Shown: in pieces, positions 1-10,640 of the stretch
How the letters are laid out: each line of letters opens with the position of its first letter
Numbering within the stretch: the first letter of the stretch is position 1
Assembly (NCBI RefSeq): GCF_002288925.2
Contig: NW_022098026.1
Coordinates: 26,966,920 to 27,030,919, forward strand
Direction: 5' to 3'
From: Delphinapterus leucas
Lineage: Eukaryota > Chordata > Mammalia > Artiodactyla > Monodontidae
Length of the DNA stretch: 64,000 nt
The notes under the pieces: generated by a model
Database searches by the model: none
What the model saw: only the letters and a program-made list of their open reading frames with translations
What the model was told of the DNA's origin: nothing
Program-made: the position numbers and the translations under genes

Positions 1-109
1 TGAGGATCAGCCTCTGGTCCCCACCACCAGCCAGGACAGCAAGGAGGACACTGGGGACGCTTGACAAGGCAGGCATGGCTTGTTGTGAGTACCGGGTCCC
101 GGCTCCCTA

Positions 110-215
110 CTGGACAGATGGGGAAACCTAGGCCCAGAAGGGCAGGGGCTTGCTCCAAGTGCCACAGCAAGGTCATGACTAAGCCAAGACCAGAACCCAG
201 GTCCTGTGGACAATG
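110..215 (-). repeat. MIR SINE fragment
   Basis: The motif order 'gatggggaaac', 'ccaaggtcac'-like and 'agaacccaggtc' is the reverse complement of the MIR core. Confidence 0.5.
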
Positions 216-957
216 GTGTCACGTCACCAAAGTCATGATGATGGCTGCTGCCTCCCAGCTCCTCCCGGCCCACCCGCCCTTCTCCCTTCAGCTCTGTCAG
301 GCCCTCTGCACATGCTGATTCTTCTGCCCAGAATTCCCTTCTTGAACTCTCTTGACCGGGCAAACTCCTACCTGTACTTCAGAACCATTCAGCGCTTTCC
401 TGTCACGCAGACCAGCTGCCCTGGGGGCGGGGTGGGCCCTGCAGCAGCAGCTGTCCTCAGATGCCAGCGCCAGGGTGCAATTGCGACAGCTGTGAAGCCT
501 GGTTCTTGGTAGCAGCCAGGAATGATTCACAGGGAGTGGGAAGACAGGAAGGCTTGGATGTCACCCTGTGTACTAAGTGTGAGTGTCAGGAAAAAGAGCC
601 TGGGATCTGGACTGGGAGAACTGGCCTGCTTCTCTCTTCAAGTTGTAGGATCTAGAGGATGCTCTTTAGCCCCTCGGGAAGGTATCACTGAGCCTGAGAC
701 TCCTGGGTCTGGAAACACAGGGCAGTTTTTAACTTTTCTGCCAGCTCCAGTTGATAGACAGTAGCCCTGGGGGGCACTGTGTTGAGGAGGTTTCAGAAGA
801 AGGGAGTATGGTGGTAGACCCGCCATTTATTTGATACCCTTGGGCTGGGATGTCTCTAAGGGGCCTCCCTCCCTGAGGAACATACTCCTGTGATCAGAAT
901 CAGCAGCTGTCCCAGCTCTGGCAGGGCCCCAGGATAGGCAACAGGGCCTTCGATCAA

Positions 958-972
958 CACACACACACACGC

Positions 973-1020
<48 letters not shown>
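958..1020. repeat. (CA)n microsatellite, about 63 nt
   Basis: A run of ca/ac dinucleotides with three g interruptions (cgcacacgc near 970-978 and the final cg). It creates spurious poly-Val/Cys reading frames on the minus strand. Confidence 0.97.
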
Positions 1021-1023
<3 letters not shown>

Positions 1024-1344
1024 ATGGGGGCCCTTCCCAGGCAAGTGGCTCTGGCTGTGGCCTCCAGCCCTCTCCCTTCTGTTGGCCCCAGATAAACATT
1101 CCTTCCAGCTTTGCCCCCTGAGCTGCTGCTGGCTTATTCGGGCCAGATCAGCACAGCACAGACCTCGGCGGAGCATCAGGCTAAGCTGCTTCCTGCCTGT
1201 TGCTGCGAAGGGCTGAGGGTTCTGGGGCTGAAGTCCAGTCCCTGGGCTCCAGCAGCCTTGGATATTGCCCTGAGAAGGAATTCCCTGTTGTTGCTTCCTT
1301 CTTCCTCATACGTATAGTTCCAGTTTCTCCTCCAGAGCAGGCCT

Positions 1345-1430
1345 TTTGTAGGTCAGAGAGCTGGGTTTGAAGTCCAGCTTGCCTTGGGCTGGTCTGTGCC
1401 TTAGTTCGCGTTCGTAAAATGGGGGAAAGA
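1345..1430 (+). repeat. MIR SINE fragment
   Basis: 'gggtttgaagtccagctt' followed by 'gtaaaatgggg' is the MIR core order, diverged. Confidence 0.5.
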
Positions 1431-1465
1431 ACACCAAATTCATTCTGATAGGTGGTAGCTAAGGG

Positions 1466-2056
1466 ATTTTACTGGGTTGAATAGTGTCCCCTTAAAATTT
1501 ACATCCACGGAGGAATTCCCTGGTGGCCCAGTGGTTAGAAATCTGCTTCCATTGCAGGGGGCACGGGTTCAATCCCTGTGCCCTTAGGCAGGGAACTAAG
1601 ATCGGTAAGCTGCGTGGTGTGGCAAAAAAAAAAAAAATTTACATCCACGGGAAGCTGTGAAGGTGACCTTATTTGGAAAAAGGGTCTTGGCAGATGTAAT
1701 CCAGCTAAGATGAGGTCATAGTGGATTAGGGGGTTTCCCTAAATCTAATATAACTGGTGTCCTTAAGGGAAATTTGGACACAGAGACAAAACACAAATAT
1801 CCACAGAGAGAAGGTTGTGTAAAGACCGAGGCAGAGATTGAAATGATGCTGCCACAAGCCAAGGAGTGCCAGAAGCTACCAGACGCTGGAAGAGGCAAGG
1901 AAGGATTCTCCCCTAGAGCCTTTGGAAGGAACATGGCCCAAATGTCACTTTGATTTTGGACTTCTGGCCTTAGGAGTTGTGAGAAAATAAATTCCTGTTG
2001 TTTCAAGCCTCTAGTTTGTGGTACTTTGTTACAGCAGCCCTAGGAAATGAATACAG
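1466..2056 (+). mobile_element. Solo MaLR LTR (MLT1-like), interrupted by a CHR SINE
   Basis: The sequence follows the common mammalian MLT1 LTR order: 'gaatagtgtccc', 'gaccttatttgg', 'cagatgtaatc', 'tggtgtccttaa', 'tttggacacagagac', 'gttgtttcaagcc', 'tttgtggtactttgttac', ending 'gaatacag'. It carries no coding capacity. A short CHR SINE sits at 1511-1634. Exact subfamily was not determined. Confidence 0.85.
1511..1634 (+). mobile_element. Short CHR-type SINE inside the LTR
   Basis: Head 'ttccctggtggcccagtgg', B-box-like 'gggttcaatccc', and an A-tail. The LTR words 'aaatttacatccacgg' occur on both sides (1495-1510 and 1635-1650), a perfect 16-nt target-site duplication. Confidence 0.93.
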
Positions 2057-2439
2057 GGATGTCTATAAGCATGTTATCTGCCACACAGTGGCCACTCAGT
2101 AGAGGGAACCCCCATGACGGCTCCAGGTGGTGTTAGTGCCTCTCCTTCCTGCCTCCCAGCCCTGAATGCCTCCCTCCCCTTGGGCACGGGCTCTGCCACT
2201 GCCAGGCCTGACCAGCATGTGCCAGCCAGGCTGACGAGGAGGGCAGAAGCAGGACTAGACGTGTGGGGGCAGATGTCAGTCTCACCAGGGCTGGCTGACA
2301 TCAGGCCCAGAAAAGACCAGTTGCCCCACAGCACAGAGGTCACAGGTGGGCAGGGTCCCCCAGTGGCCACTGAATTCTAGGCTCTATGCTCCATGGGGGC
2401 AGGAGACAAATCCACTTGGTACGTTCAGCACCTGGCACA

Positions 2440-3260
2440 GGGCCTGACATTTAGTAGCCCTTACTATGTGCCAGTCCTTACTTTAATCCCTCGCAGCAAC
2501 CCTGTCAGGTACCATCATTGCCCCCATTTTACAGCTGAGGAAACTGAGGCACAGGGAGGTTTTTTTTTTTTTCAAACTCTTTAATTTTTGAATTTTATTT
2601 TATTTATATTTTTATACAGTAGGTTCTTATTACTTATCTATTTTATACATATTAGTGTATATATACCAATCCCAATCTCCCAATTCATCCCAACACCACC
2701 ACCACCCCCTGTCACTTTCTCCCCTTGGTATCCACACGTTTGTTCTCTACATCTGTGTCTCTATTTCTGCCCTGCAAACCGGTTCATCTGTACCATTTTT
2801 CTAGGTTCCACATATATGCATTAATGTACGATATTTGTTTTTCTCTTTCTGACTTACTTCACTCTATATGACAGCCTCTAGATCCACCCACGTCTCTACA
2901 AATGACCCAATTTCGTTCCTTTTTATGGCTGAGTAACATTCCATCGTATGTATGTACCACATCTTCTTTATCCATTCATCTGCCGATGGGCATTTAGGTT
3001 GCCTCTATGACCTGGCTATTGTAAACAGTGCTGCAGTGAACATTGGGGTGCATGTGTCTTTTTGAATTATGGTTTTCTCTGGGTATATGCCCAGTAGTGG
3101 GACTGCCGGGTCACATGGTAATTTTATTTTTCATTTTCTAAGGAACCTCCATACTGTTCTCCATAGTGGCTGTATCAATTTACATTCCCACCAACAGGAG
3201 GCACAGGGAGTTTACATGAGTTGCTCAAAGTCACACTGTTGGTAGGTGGCAAATCCAAGG
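2440..3260 (-). repeat. MIR SINE split by an L1 insertion
   Basis: The left part (2440-2558) has 'ctatgtgccagtcc' and 'cattttacagctgaggaaac'; the right part resumes at 3198 with 'gttgctcaaagtcacac'. This is a MIR in reverse orientation, cut by the L1 at 2559-3197. Confidence 0.8.
2559..3197 (-). mobile_element. LINE-1 3' fragment, 5' truncated
   Basis: It starts with a T-run (the reversed poly(A) tail) and continues with reversed L1 3' end words such as 'ggctgagtaacattccat', 'tgggcatttaggttg' and 'gggtatatgcccagtagtgg'. It is flanked by a 13-nt direct repeat, gaggcacagggag (2546-2558 and 3198-3210). Confidence 0.92.
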
Positions 3261-6200
3261 GATCTGGATGGTGAGCCCAGGCTCTTATCTGATCATTATC
3301 AATGTTTACTGAAGTAATGTAAGGCTAAAACCAGGCTGCAACCCATGATGAATTCACACATGTCCTCTGAATGCCCAATTCCCCACCCTTAAGAGATCTT
3401 ACTAGACCCCGCAAGTGAGAGCAAGTGTCACCAGCAGGGTACTCTACCCACAGTGGCCCAGGAATGTGTCTGGTACAAGTTCTAATTGAAGTTGGCTGTC
3501 ACTTTAATCAACCCCACCCATGATCTCACAGACCTGCCCTCTGGAGCCCACCCTGACAGCCCGTCCCTCGGAGACTGAAAAACCCCTTTGGCCGGAAACA
3601 GATTCGGTGGGTTATAGGGACCTGATTATTGATAAACCAGCAAGCATGGCTTTTGCCCTCCCATACCCTCACCGAAGGCGACTCCCAGAGCTGGTGTGTC
3701 AGCTGCAGGAATTGGGAGGTTGTCACTCTAGGGTGTATCATTAACCCCACGCAGCTTCTCTCCTCTCTCTGCACTTCTGTTTGTTGATCAGCTTTGGTTT
3801 TTGCCGTCAACTGTTCTCTCTGCCTTCAATTCACATTCCCCAAGAGGATCTACTTGGTGCAGTTAATTTTCCCACCAGGCTACCTCAAAGGCTGGTGAAT
3901 CAGCCTATAGACTGGGTCCCCACCCATGGTCCAGTCGGCTACAACCAGGGAGGTAGGGGTCACGTGGGACCAACACGACTGCTTCTGCGAAGGAGGCTGT
4001 GGGAGTGGCAGGCAGGCTGAGGCTGGCTTGGACAAGGTGCTACCTGTTGGTTGTGCCCTCAACTGTCTCCTTCGTGCCTCAGCTCCCTTTATAAACTGTA
4101 GAGCCCAGCTCCCTCTCATAGACTGCCCCCAACTCCAAGAGGGACCTCTGAACTGACCCACAGACTAGAGCCAGGATGTTAATTTGGGGCAAACCCACCA
4201 CTCTTTCCTTTCCAACCGTGGCAGAAATTACCAATGGATCATAGCATTACCTGTCCGCTGAGCTGAGCACTGAATCAGACAGACTCAGAATCAACAGTGC
4301 TCTCTCCAGGAAGTCATTGCCAAGCGATTCCAGCTGACATAAAAGAACTAGACAGGCTGGGAAGATCTCTAGAGTTGCTTTGGGCGCTGGCGTGGCCTGC
4401 GTCTGAGTCAGCAGTCCTGCCTAAGCAGAACACGCAGCCCGGGAGGTGTGTGAAATCAGTGATCAGGGGTCCCGGGTGAGATATGCTAATTACTGATAAC
4501 CCTTAGGATATTGGCGTCGGCCAGGCTTGCGAGGGGATGCCCAGGTCAAGGACAGGCAGCGGGTGAGACTCTGACTCACTGGCTCTGGGTCTGAATTTCT
4601 TCATCACCTGATCTCCTTTAGTCTCTGTCTCTCTGTGAGTCAAACAGGCATCATCTGCCATATCACACAGGTGCTCCTCAGCCAGCTCACTGAGACCTGC
4701 CCAGTGCTTTGAGAAGATGCCAAAGCATCCACCCTGGGCAGCGGGGGGAGGGGAAAGTGGGCTGCCCCAAAGGCACAGGGACTGTCTGAGGAGGCACCCA
4801 CCTTCTGTCCGGGGAGCACTCACTGTGTCAAATGGGGACCATGATGCTTCGGGAAATTGCAGGACTTCTCAGAGCCTTAATATGTTCCTGTCGTCTGTGC
4901 ATGAATGAGAGCAGGACAGAGTGTGCAGGCGTTCCTCAAATTACTGGACTTATTTTCACAGCTGGACTACATAGGAGTTAAAAAAAAATTCATCCACCTG
5001 TGGAAGGAGGCAGATAACAGAAATGAGGGAAGGGGGCTGGATATAAAGGAGAGTGGGTCACGGTTAAAATGATCCTGAATGAAGAGCTAAGTCAGGGCGA
5101 GGACGCTCAGCTCCTGCAAATTTTTCCACTCAAGAGCACAGGCAGGCCCAGGGCTACCAGATTTTCCAGTTTTTCAACAGAAGTCAAAAATCCAGATTTT
5201 TGATGTGAATTACTTTTACTTTTAAATTGCGGCAACTCATTCAGAAAATACATTTTCACTTTCAGCGTTTGAACTGTGTGTGCGTTTAATATCCCTGGAG
5301 GAAGAGTCCCAGGTTTCTCCCTCCAGTGTTTTCCACAAGCTTCCTTCACGATGAGGGCTGAAGACGTCAGCTCCGAGAAACCAAACTGTGGATTCTCGCA
5401 CCCTTCGGCCAGAGCTCTGAGCTGTGCCAGGCTTTTGGGCTGCCACGTCACTGTGTTTCGATGCCCCTGAGGCCCGGGGAGGCTTTCCCAGAGCCTTGCC
5501 CTACTGGGTGCTCACATTATCCAGTGCCACCTGCTTCATCACCATAGAAACCAGGCAGTTCCTGACCAGCCTAGGGCGTGGCTTCCCTTCTTGGTCTTTT
5601 TGGAGTCCTGAGTGACTAGCCAGGATGCCCACACATACGCGTGTGGCAGTGGCTCCAGGAAGTGGCCTGGGAAGAGGGTGACGTGGGGCCAGCACAGGGA
5701 GTGCCGGTCAATTCAAACAGTTCATAGCATCTTCAATAAATCAAAGTATGAGCCTAGTGCACAGAGCAGGCCGACAAGTGTGGCTCTGGACGGGGCACTG
5801 TGGAACTAGCTCGGACCCACTGTGGAACCCAGTGCAGGAAACCTGCTTTAGAGAGACTGCCCAGTGCAGGGCTGGGCGAGCTGGGCTGGGGCCCAGGTAC
5901 CAGACACACCTCCAGGATGGGCAGGCCCTTCCAGAAAGCCCATACCTGAAGGCATCAGAGGGTCTCAGGAGAGTCTGGTGGCAGGTAAGCATACAGCATC
6001 AGGCAGCCGATGAGAAGCTTGCGACCACGGGGGCGCCTCAGGGAGGCCTGGTCCTGGGAAGCTGGAGCGCTGGGTTGACCCTGGTCATGGGAGGGCCCGA
6101 GTTACAGCCAGAGCTGTGTCCCTTCCCAGGCCAGTCAGGGCTGTGGCCAGTGCACAGGGCAGGGTAGGGGTGGGGGAAGGGCACGAAGGGAGTGACACCT

Positions 6201-6466
6201 GCACCTGGTGAGGCAGCAGACATGTTAAAACAGCCCGTCCCTCGACTGCCTTCTCTCCATGATGAGTCATGGCTGTGTCATCCCTTCCTTCCATCTTGTT
6301 CTTAACGTCATCTTTAAAAATTAATTGAAGTGGAGGCACTTTTGGAGAACGTGCCCAGGGGAGTGGCCCAGTGACACGTGGTGTGTGAGGATGGGAGAGC
6401 CGTGAGGGCTGAAGCGGTGAGCAAGTTCTTACACAAAGCTATGGGAGCATAAATTCCATCTCTGTC
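3261..6466. other. Intergenic, no recognised gene
   Basis: GC-moderate DNA with short open frames on both strands but no recognisable domain, coding bias or splice structure. A poorly preserved MIR-like piece may lie near 4850-4890. Confidence 0.5.
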
Positions 6467-6635
6467 CGTTATGAGCTGTGTGATCTCGGGGAAGCCACCT
6501 GCCTCTCGGAGCCCCCATTTCCTCATCCGCAGAGTGGAAGAATAATAGTAACTGCCTCGTAGAGCTGTGAGGATTAAGTTGATAAAGTGTGTGGAAAGCT
6601 TTGCCCCTGGCACCCAGTAGTCATTCAAGTACCTA
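6467..6635 (+). repeat. MIR SINE
   Basis: 'gagctgtgtgatctcgggg', 'catttcctcatccgcagag', 'taatagtaactgcctc' and 'gtgaggattaag' follow the MIR consensus order. Confidence 0.85.
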
Positions 6636-6664
6636 CTGTCATTCGAGGTAGGAAAGAAAATCCA

Positions 6665-7135
6665 GAATTTTATCACTGGAAAGGAACAATCAGTTAGTTT
6701 ACATGTGGGGAGATAGAGGCCCAAAGAAGCAAAGGGTTCCATTGCGAGTCCAGGATGAGCCAAACCCAGAGCCCAGGTCATCTGCCAAGTTCAGCCCCTC
6801 CCAACACACCCCATCTGGGGAACAAGCCAAACCCAGAAATGATGACTCCCAGAAAACCCCACTCTTTCTGGCACCCAGAGGAAAGCCTCTGCATTACACC
6901 CAGCTGGCAGCCAAGTAGCTATTCGGAACCCCCAGTGCCGGCACAGCCCTGGCACTAAGGATGCACATCTGAGAATCGACAGGGGCCCCCCTTTTTCTCC
7001 CAGCCTCCTAATACAGAGCCTCCAAACACTGGCTCTCCCAGTGAACTCACTCAAGTTCACCCAAGGAACTGTGGCAGAGCCAGGCGGGAACCCAGGCCTG
7101 GCAGCTCGCTGCCCCATGCTCTACCTCTCTGTACG
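6665..7135 (-). repeat. Degraded MIR-like pieces
   Basis: Two weak reversed MIR traces: 6690-6790 ('ggggagatagaggccca', 'cagagcccaggtc') and 7040-7130 ('ggcagagccaggcgggaac'). DNA between them is unassigned. Confidence 0.4.
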
Positions 7136-7229
7136 GGACACAGGACACCTTTTTCCCTCTGCACCATGTTTATTCTCAGGATGGGTTCAGGCTCATTCCT
7201 ATAACAATTATGAGAACAACCAATAACAT

Positions 7230-7640
7230 TGTGCCCTTACTGTTTCCAGGGGCTGTGCTAAGTGAGGGTTTTTTGTTTTTTGGGTTTTTTAAAAATATTT
7301 ATTTATTTATTTTGCTGTGCCCGGTCTTAGTTGCAGCGTGCAGGATCTTTTAGTTGCAGCATGCGGGATCTAGTTCCCCAACCAGGGATTGAACCCGGGC
7401 CCCCTGCATTGGGAGCGCGTAGTGTTAGCCACTGGACCACCAGGGAAGTCCCGTGAGGGTTTTTCTTTTTATTTATTGACAATACTTTATAAGGTAAGGC
7501 CATAACATTATTATTTCCATTTTACAGATGGGGAAACTGAGGCCAAGTGAGGTCAGACCAACTTCCCCCAGCCAATGAGTGAAGAAAACAGAGTTTGAAC
7601 TCAGGGGCACCTGTTCCCTCTTCACCACATCTCCACACCC
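7230..7640 (-). repeat. MIR SINE split by a short CHR SINE
   Basis: The left part ends at 7273 ('ggctgtgctaagtgag'). The right part continues with 'cattttacagatggggaaac' and 'agtttgaactcagggg'. The CHR SINE at 7274-7452 interrupts it. Confidence 0.75.
7274..7452 (-). mobile_element. Short CHR-type SINE
   Basis: It reads tail to head on the plus strand, ending 'accaccagggaagtccc'. The flanking direct repeat is gtgagggttttt at 7262-7273 and 7453-7464. Confidence 0.92.
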
Positions 7641-7917
7641 TCCAGGCATGGCAACCCTTTCCTTTCCTGGCTGGGCCCTTGCTGTCCCACTCTGTGGCCT
7701 TGGCAGGGTCTTCACCACCACCAGAGGTCTGTTCAGGACTTTGAAGAGTAAAGAGAGGAAAAGTGGGCACAGGCTGTTCTGGTGGCCCCTGCATCCTCAA
7801 GCCAGACCCTCCTGCTGTGTGTGTAAGGCCCTCCCCCTCCACCCTGCAGCCTCTGGCCTGTGTTGGCAGCTCCCTTCCCCAGCCACTGACTTCCATCTTT
7901 AGGCCTTAAGAACGGGA

Positions 7918-8227
7918 GGGGGGACTTCCCTGGTGGCGCAGCGGTTAAGAATCTGCCTGCCAATGCAGGGGACACAGGTTCAATCCCTGGTCTGGGAAGA
8001 TCCCACATGCTGCAGAGCAACTAAGCTCGTGAGTCACAACTACTGAAGCCCGCGCACCTAGAGCCCTTGCTCCGCAACAAGAGAAGCCACCGCAATGAGA
8101 AGCCCGTGTACTGCAACAAAGAGTAGCCCCCGCTCACCACAACTAGAGAAAGCCTGCGCGCAGCAATGAAGACCCAACGCAGCCAAAATTTAATTAATTA
8201 ATTAATTAATTAAAAAAAAAAAAAAGA
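7918..8227 (+). mobile_element. Long CHR SINE (about 310 nt)
   Basis: Full head, B-box-like 'aggttcaatccc', the long-class body (agagtagcccccgctc) and a (TTAA)n plus poly(A) tail. The flanking repeat is aagaacggga (7908-7917 and 8228-8237). Confidence 0.95.
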
Positions 8228-8469
8228 AAGAACGGGAAGGAACAGAGAGAAGCCACCAGGCTGAGCTTGGGTGTGAAACTTCCTGCTGGTATAGGAGTGG
8301 ACGCCCATTTGTGGGGAGAGGGGGCACCTGGCCAGTTGTCAGGGAACAAACAATCCCTCGGGAACTCTGCTGGTCCCACCTCAGTTCCTCCATCATCCCA
8401 ACCCTCTCTAAAGCCCCGGCAGGGTCAAGCCTCAGTCTGTAATGTGTGGATAAAAACAGTACCCACCTG

Positions 8470-8914
8470 TGATGGTTTGTTAGCGTTATTGCAACGAAGT
8501 ACCACGAATTGGGCGACTTAGATAACAAAAGTGTATTTCTGGAGGCTGGGAGTCTGAAATCAAGGTGTCAGCAGGGTTGTTTCCTTCTGAGGACTGTAGG
8601 GGAGAATTGGATCCAGGCCTCTCCCTTAGCTCCTGGGGGTTTTCTGGGAGTCTTTGGCATTCCTTGGTTTTTAGATTCATCACCCCAACCTCTGCTTTTG
8701 TCTGCACAGGACCTTCTCCACGTGTGTGAGTCTCTGTGTCCAAATTTCCCCTTTCTATAAGGACACTGATTGTATGGATGAGGGGCCCACCCAATGGTTT
8801 CATCTTAACTTCATCATCTGCAATGACCCTGTTTCCAGATAAGGTCACGTGCCCGGGTGCCAGGGGTTAGGACTTCAGCATCTTTTTGAGGAAGACACAA
8901 TTCAACCCACAGCA
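8470..8914 (-). mobile_element. Solo MaLR LTR (MLT1-like), reverse orientation
   Basis: Reversed MLT1 words: 'gtaccacgaattgggcgac', 'ggaggctgggagtctg', 'ggcattccttgg', 'gtgtccaaatttcccc', 'ttaggacttcagcat', 'acacaattcaaccca'. It belongs to the same family as the copy at 1466-2056 but lies on the opposite strand. No coding capacity. Confidence 0.85.
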
Positions 8915-8927
8915 CCACCTCGCAGAA

Positions 8928-9010
8928 TCGCTGAGTGGATTAAATGAGCTAAGGCATGAAGCGCCTGCCACAGAATCATCATTCAACAAATGCTCATTAT
9001 TATCATATTG
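8928..9010 (+). repeat. MIR SINE 3' fragment
   Basis: 'gtggattaaatgagctaa' and 'tcaacaaatgctcattatt' are MIR 3' end words. Confidence 0.6.
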
Positions 9011-9930
9011 TTATTTGCTGCACAGTGGCTGCCAGCATGCTGCAGCGTGTCCTGCGGGGCGACGGCCGCAGGGACGGTGCAAGCGTACCCCTGGAGTGTG
9101 GCTTCAGAATTTCACTGCGAGGAGGACCTTAAGGATGGAGGGGCTCAGCGCCTTCTGACAGCACTGAGATTTCTCCCCAACAAGGACAGAGATGATTCTG
9201 ACAACGCTCCGAGTCCTACTTCATCTGTGACCGAGAGACTGTCAATTGTCGCCCATGTCAAATACTATTGCAGCTGTTATCAGTCCTTCATGATGGTTCC
9301 TAGGTCATCACGGATGGTGGGTGGGGTGACCAAGTGCCCCAAGGTACCCTTGACAAAGCCACGGCATGTGCCACGTCTCTGTGTTCTGGACAGGCTGGAA
9401 GCCCCAGGGGCTATCATGGGGTGACACTGGGAATCCCACAATGTGCCCAGGCCTCCTTCGTGTGTGGCCGTGTTGGTGGGGACCGCAGCTCCCTAGCTGG
9501 GAGGCAACAGCCAGTCCCTCATGGGTGGTTGTCAGCTGCTCAGGCATCTCCATGGAGGGATCGGGGGCAGATTGAATCTCAGATTGGTGCCTGCCTCCTG
9601 CACTTAAGCTACCTCTTCACTCAGCACTTTGTGAAGCTCAAGTTCAAAGTGCAGCAGGAAAGACCTGATAATGAATCTTAGCCACTGAGGATACAAAGCT
9701 TTCATTATGGTGCTTGTAAATGTATATGTGTGCTTCCTCGTGTTTCTTCTGGTTTCCAATTGCTCCCCTGTGCCCATTTATAAAAGTGCTTTGAAAGTTG
9801 GGGAACTTGAGGCCTGAGCAGGCAGCCCAGTAGGGGTGAGGGGAGATGGCCAGGAAATAGCTCTGGATTGGCCTGTGGGGCAAAGATCCTCATAAAGACA
9901 ATTCTGGAAGAGTGTCTGGTGGTAGAAGCT
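9011..9930. other. Intergenic, nothing recognised
   Basis: No coding signature, RNA gene or repeat could be assigned. Confidence 0.4.
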
Positions 9931-9934
9931 GTAA

Positions 9935-10180
9935 TGAGAATAACTAGCATTTATCAAGCGTCTACCATGCCCTGAGCACCACACTCATGGGTCATTTTCT
10001 TTAGTCTTCACAGCAGTGACACACAGCCGGTAGTTTAACTATATTTGCATTTTACAGATGAAGAAAAGAAACAAAGGGTTAGGGACTTGCTCAAGGTCAC
10101 ACTGCCAAGAAATGACAATGAGCAATTTGAACCCAAGCCTGATTCCAAGGCCTGAGCCCTTGCCCACGATGCTGTTCTGC
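9935..10180 (-). repeat. MIR SINE
   Basis: 'gcatttatcaagcgtctac', 'cattttacagatgaagaaa', 'ctcaaggtcacactgcc' and 'tgaacccaagcctg' give a nearly full reversed MIR. Confidence 0.85.
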
Positions 10181-10299
10181 CTTCCACGGGCTCTGATGAG
10201 GTCCCCAAGTCTGGAGCAGAGCAACCGAGTCTCTCTGTAGCCTATGTACCCACGGAAAGCCAGAGACCAGACGGCTGAGCGAGTGTGCGGCGGCTCCCC

Positions 10300-10640
10300 A
10301 TGTCCTTTGTGAGGTCGATGAAAGAACTGGTCCAGATCATGTAATCCACACTCAAGAAGATGTGAAGAGGACTATAAACAGCAATAAAAAAGAACAAATT
10401 CCTGTGACACCGGACCATCAGGGAAACCTCACAGGTACAATGCCGGACGCAAAAGCGCCCATACTGTATGATACTGTCAGGAGGGTGGGGACATTTGGGG
10501 ACGCCTCTTGTGATGAAACGGCTCAGATCTTGAATTGTGTGGTGGTTACCCAGGTGTGCACATATATAAAAATTCACCAAGCGGCATGCTTCAGATCTGT
10601 GCCTTTTATGGTCCCTCCAATAAATTAAAAAGATGTAAAA
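10300..10640 (+). mobile_element. Old LINE-1 3' end
   Basis: 'gtggtggttacccaggtg', 'catatataaaaattcacc', 'agatctgtgcctttta' and 'caataaattaaaaa' match the L1 3' UTR order. Confidence 0.65.

Larger units (their letters stand above)
1..1465. other. Intergenic, GC-richer segment
   Basis: No gene was recognised. It contains a MIR-like stretch near 110-215 (minus strand), a CA microsatellite (958-1020) and a MIR-like stretch near 1345-1430 (plus strand). Confidence 0.6.

Noticed and set aside
827..1176. Frames with long Val-Cys or Cys-Val runs
   Set aside because: Artefact of the CA microsatellite at 958-1020.
6314..6781. 155-codon open frame on the minus strand
   Set aside because: Much of it is the reverse complement of a MIR SINE (6467-6635). 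No domain.
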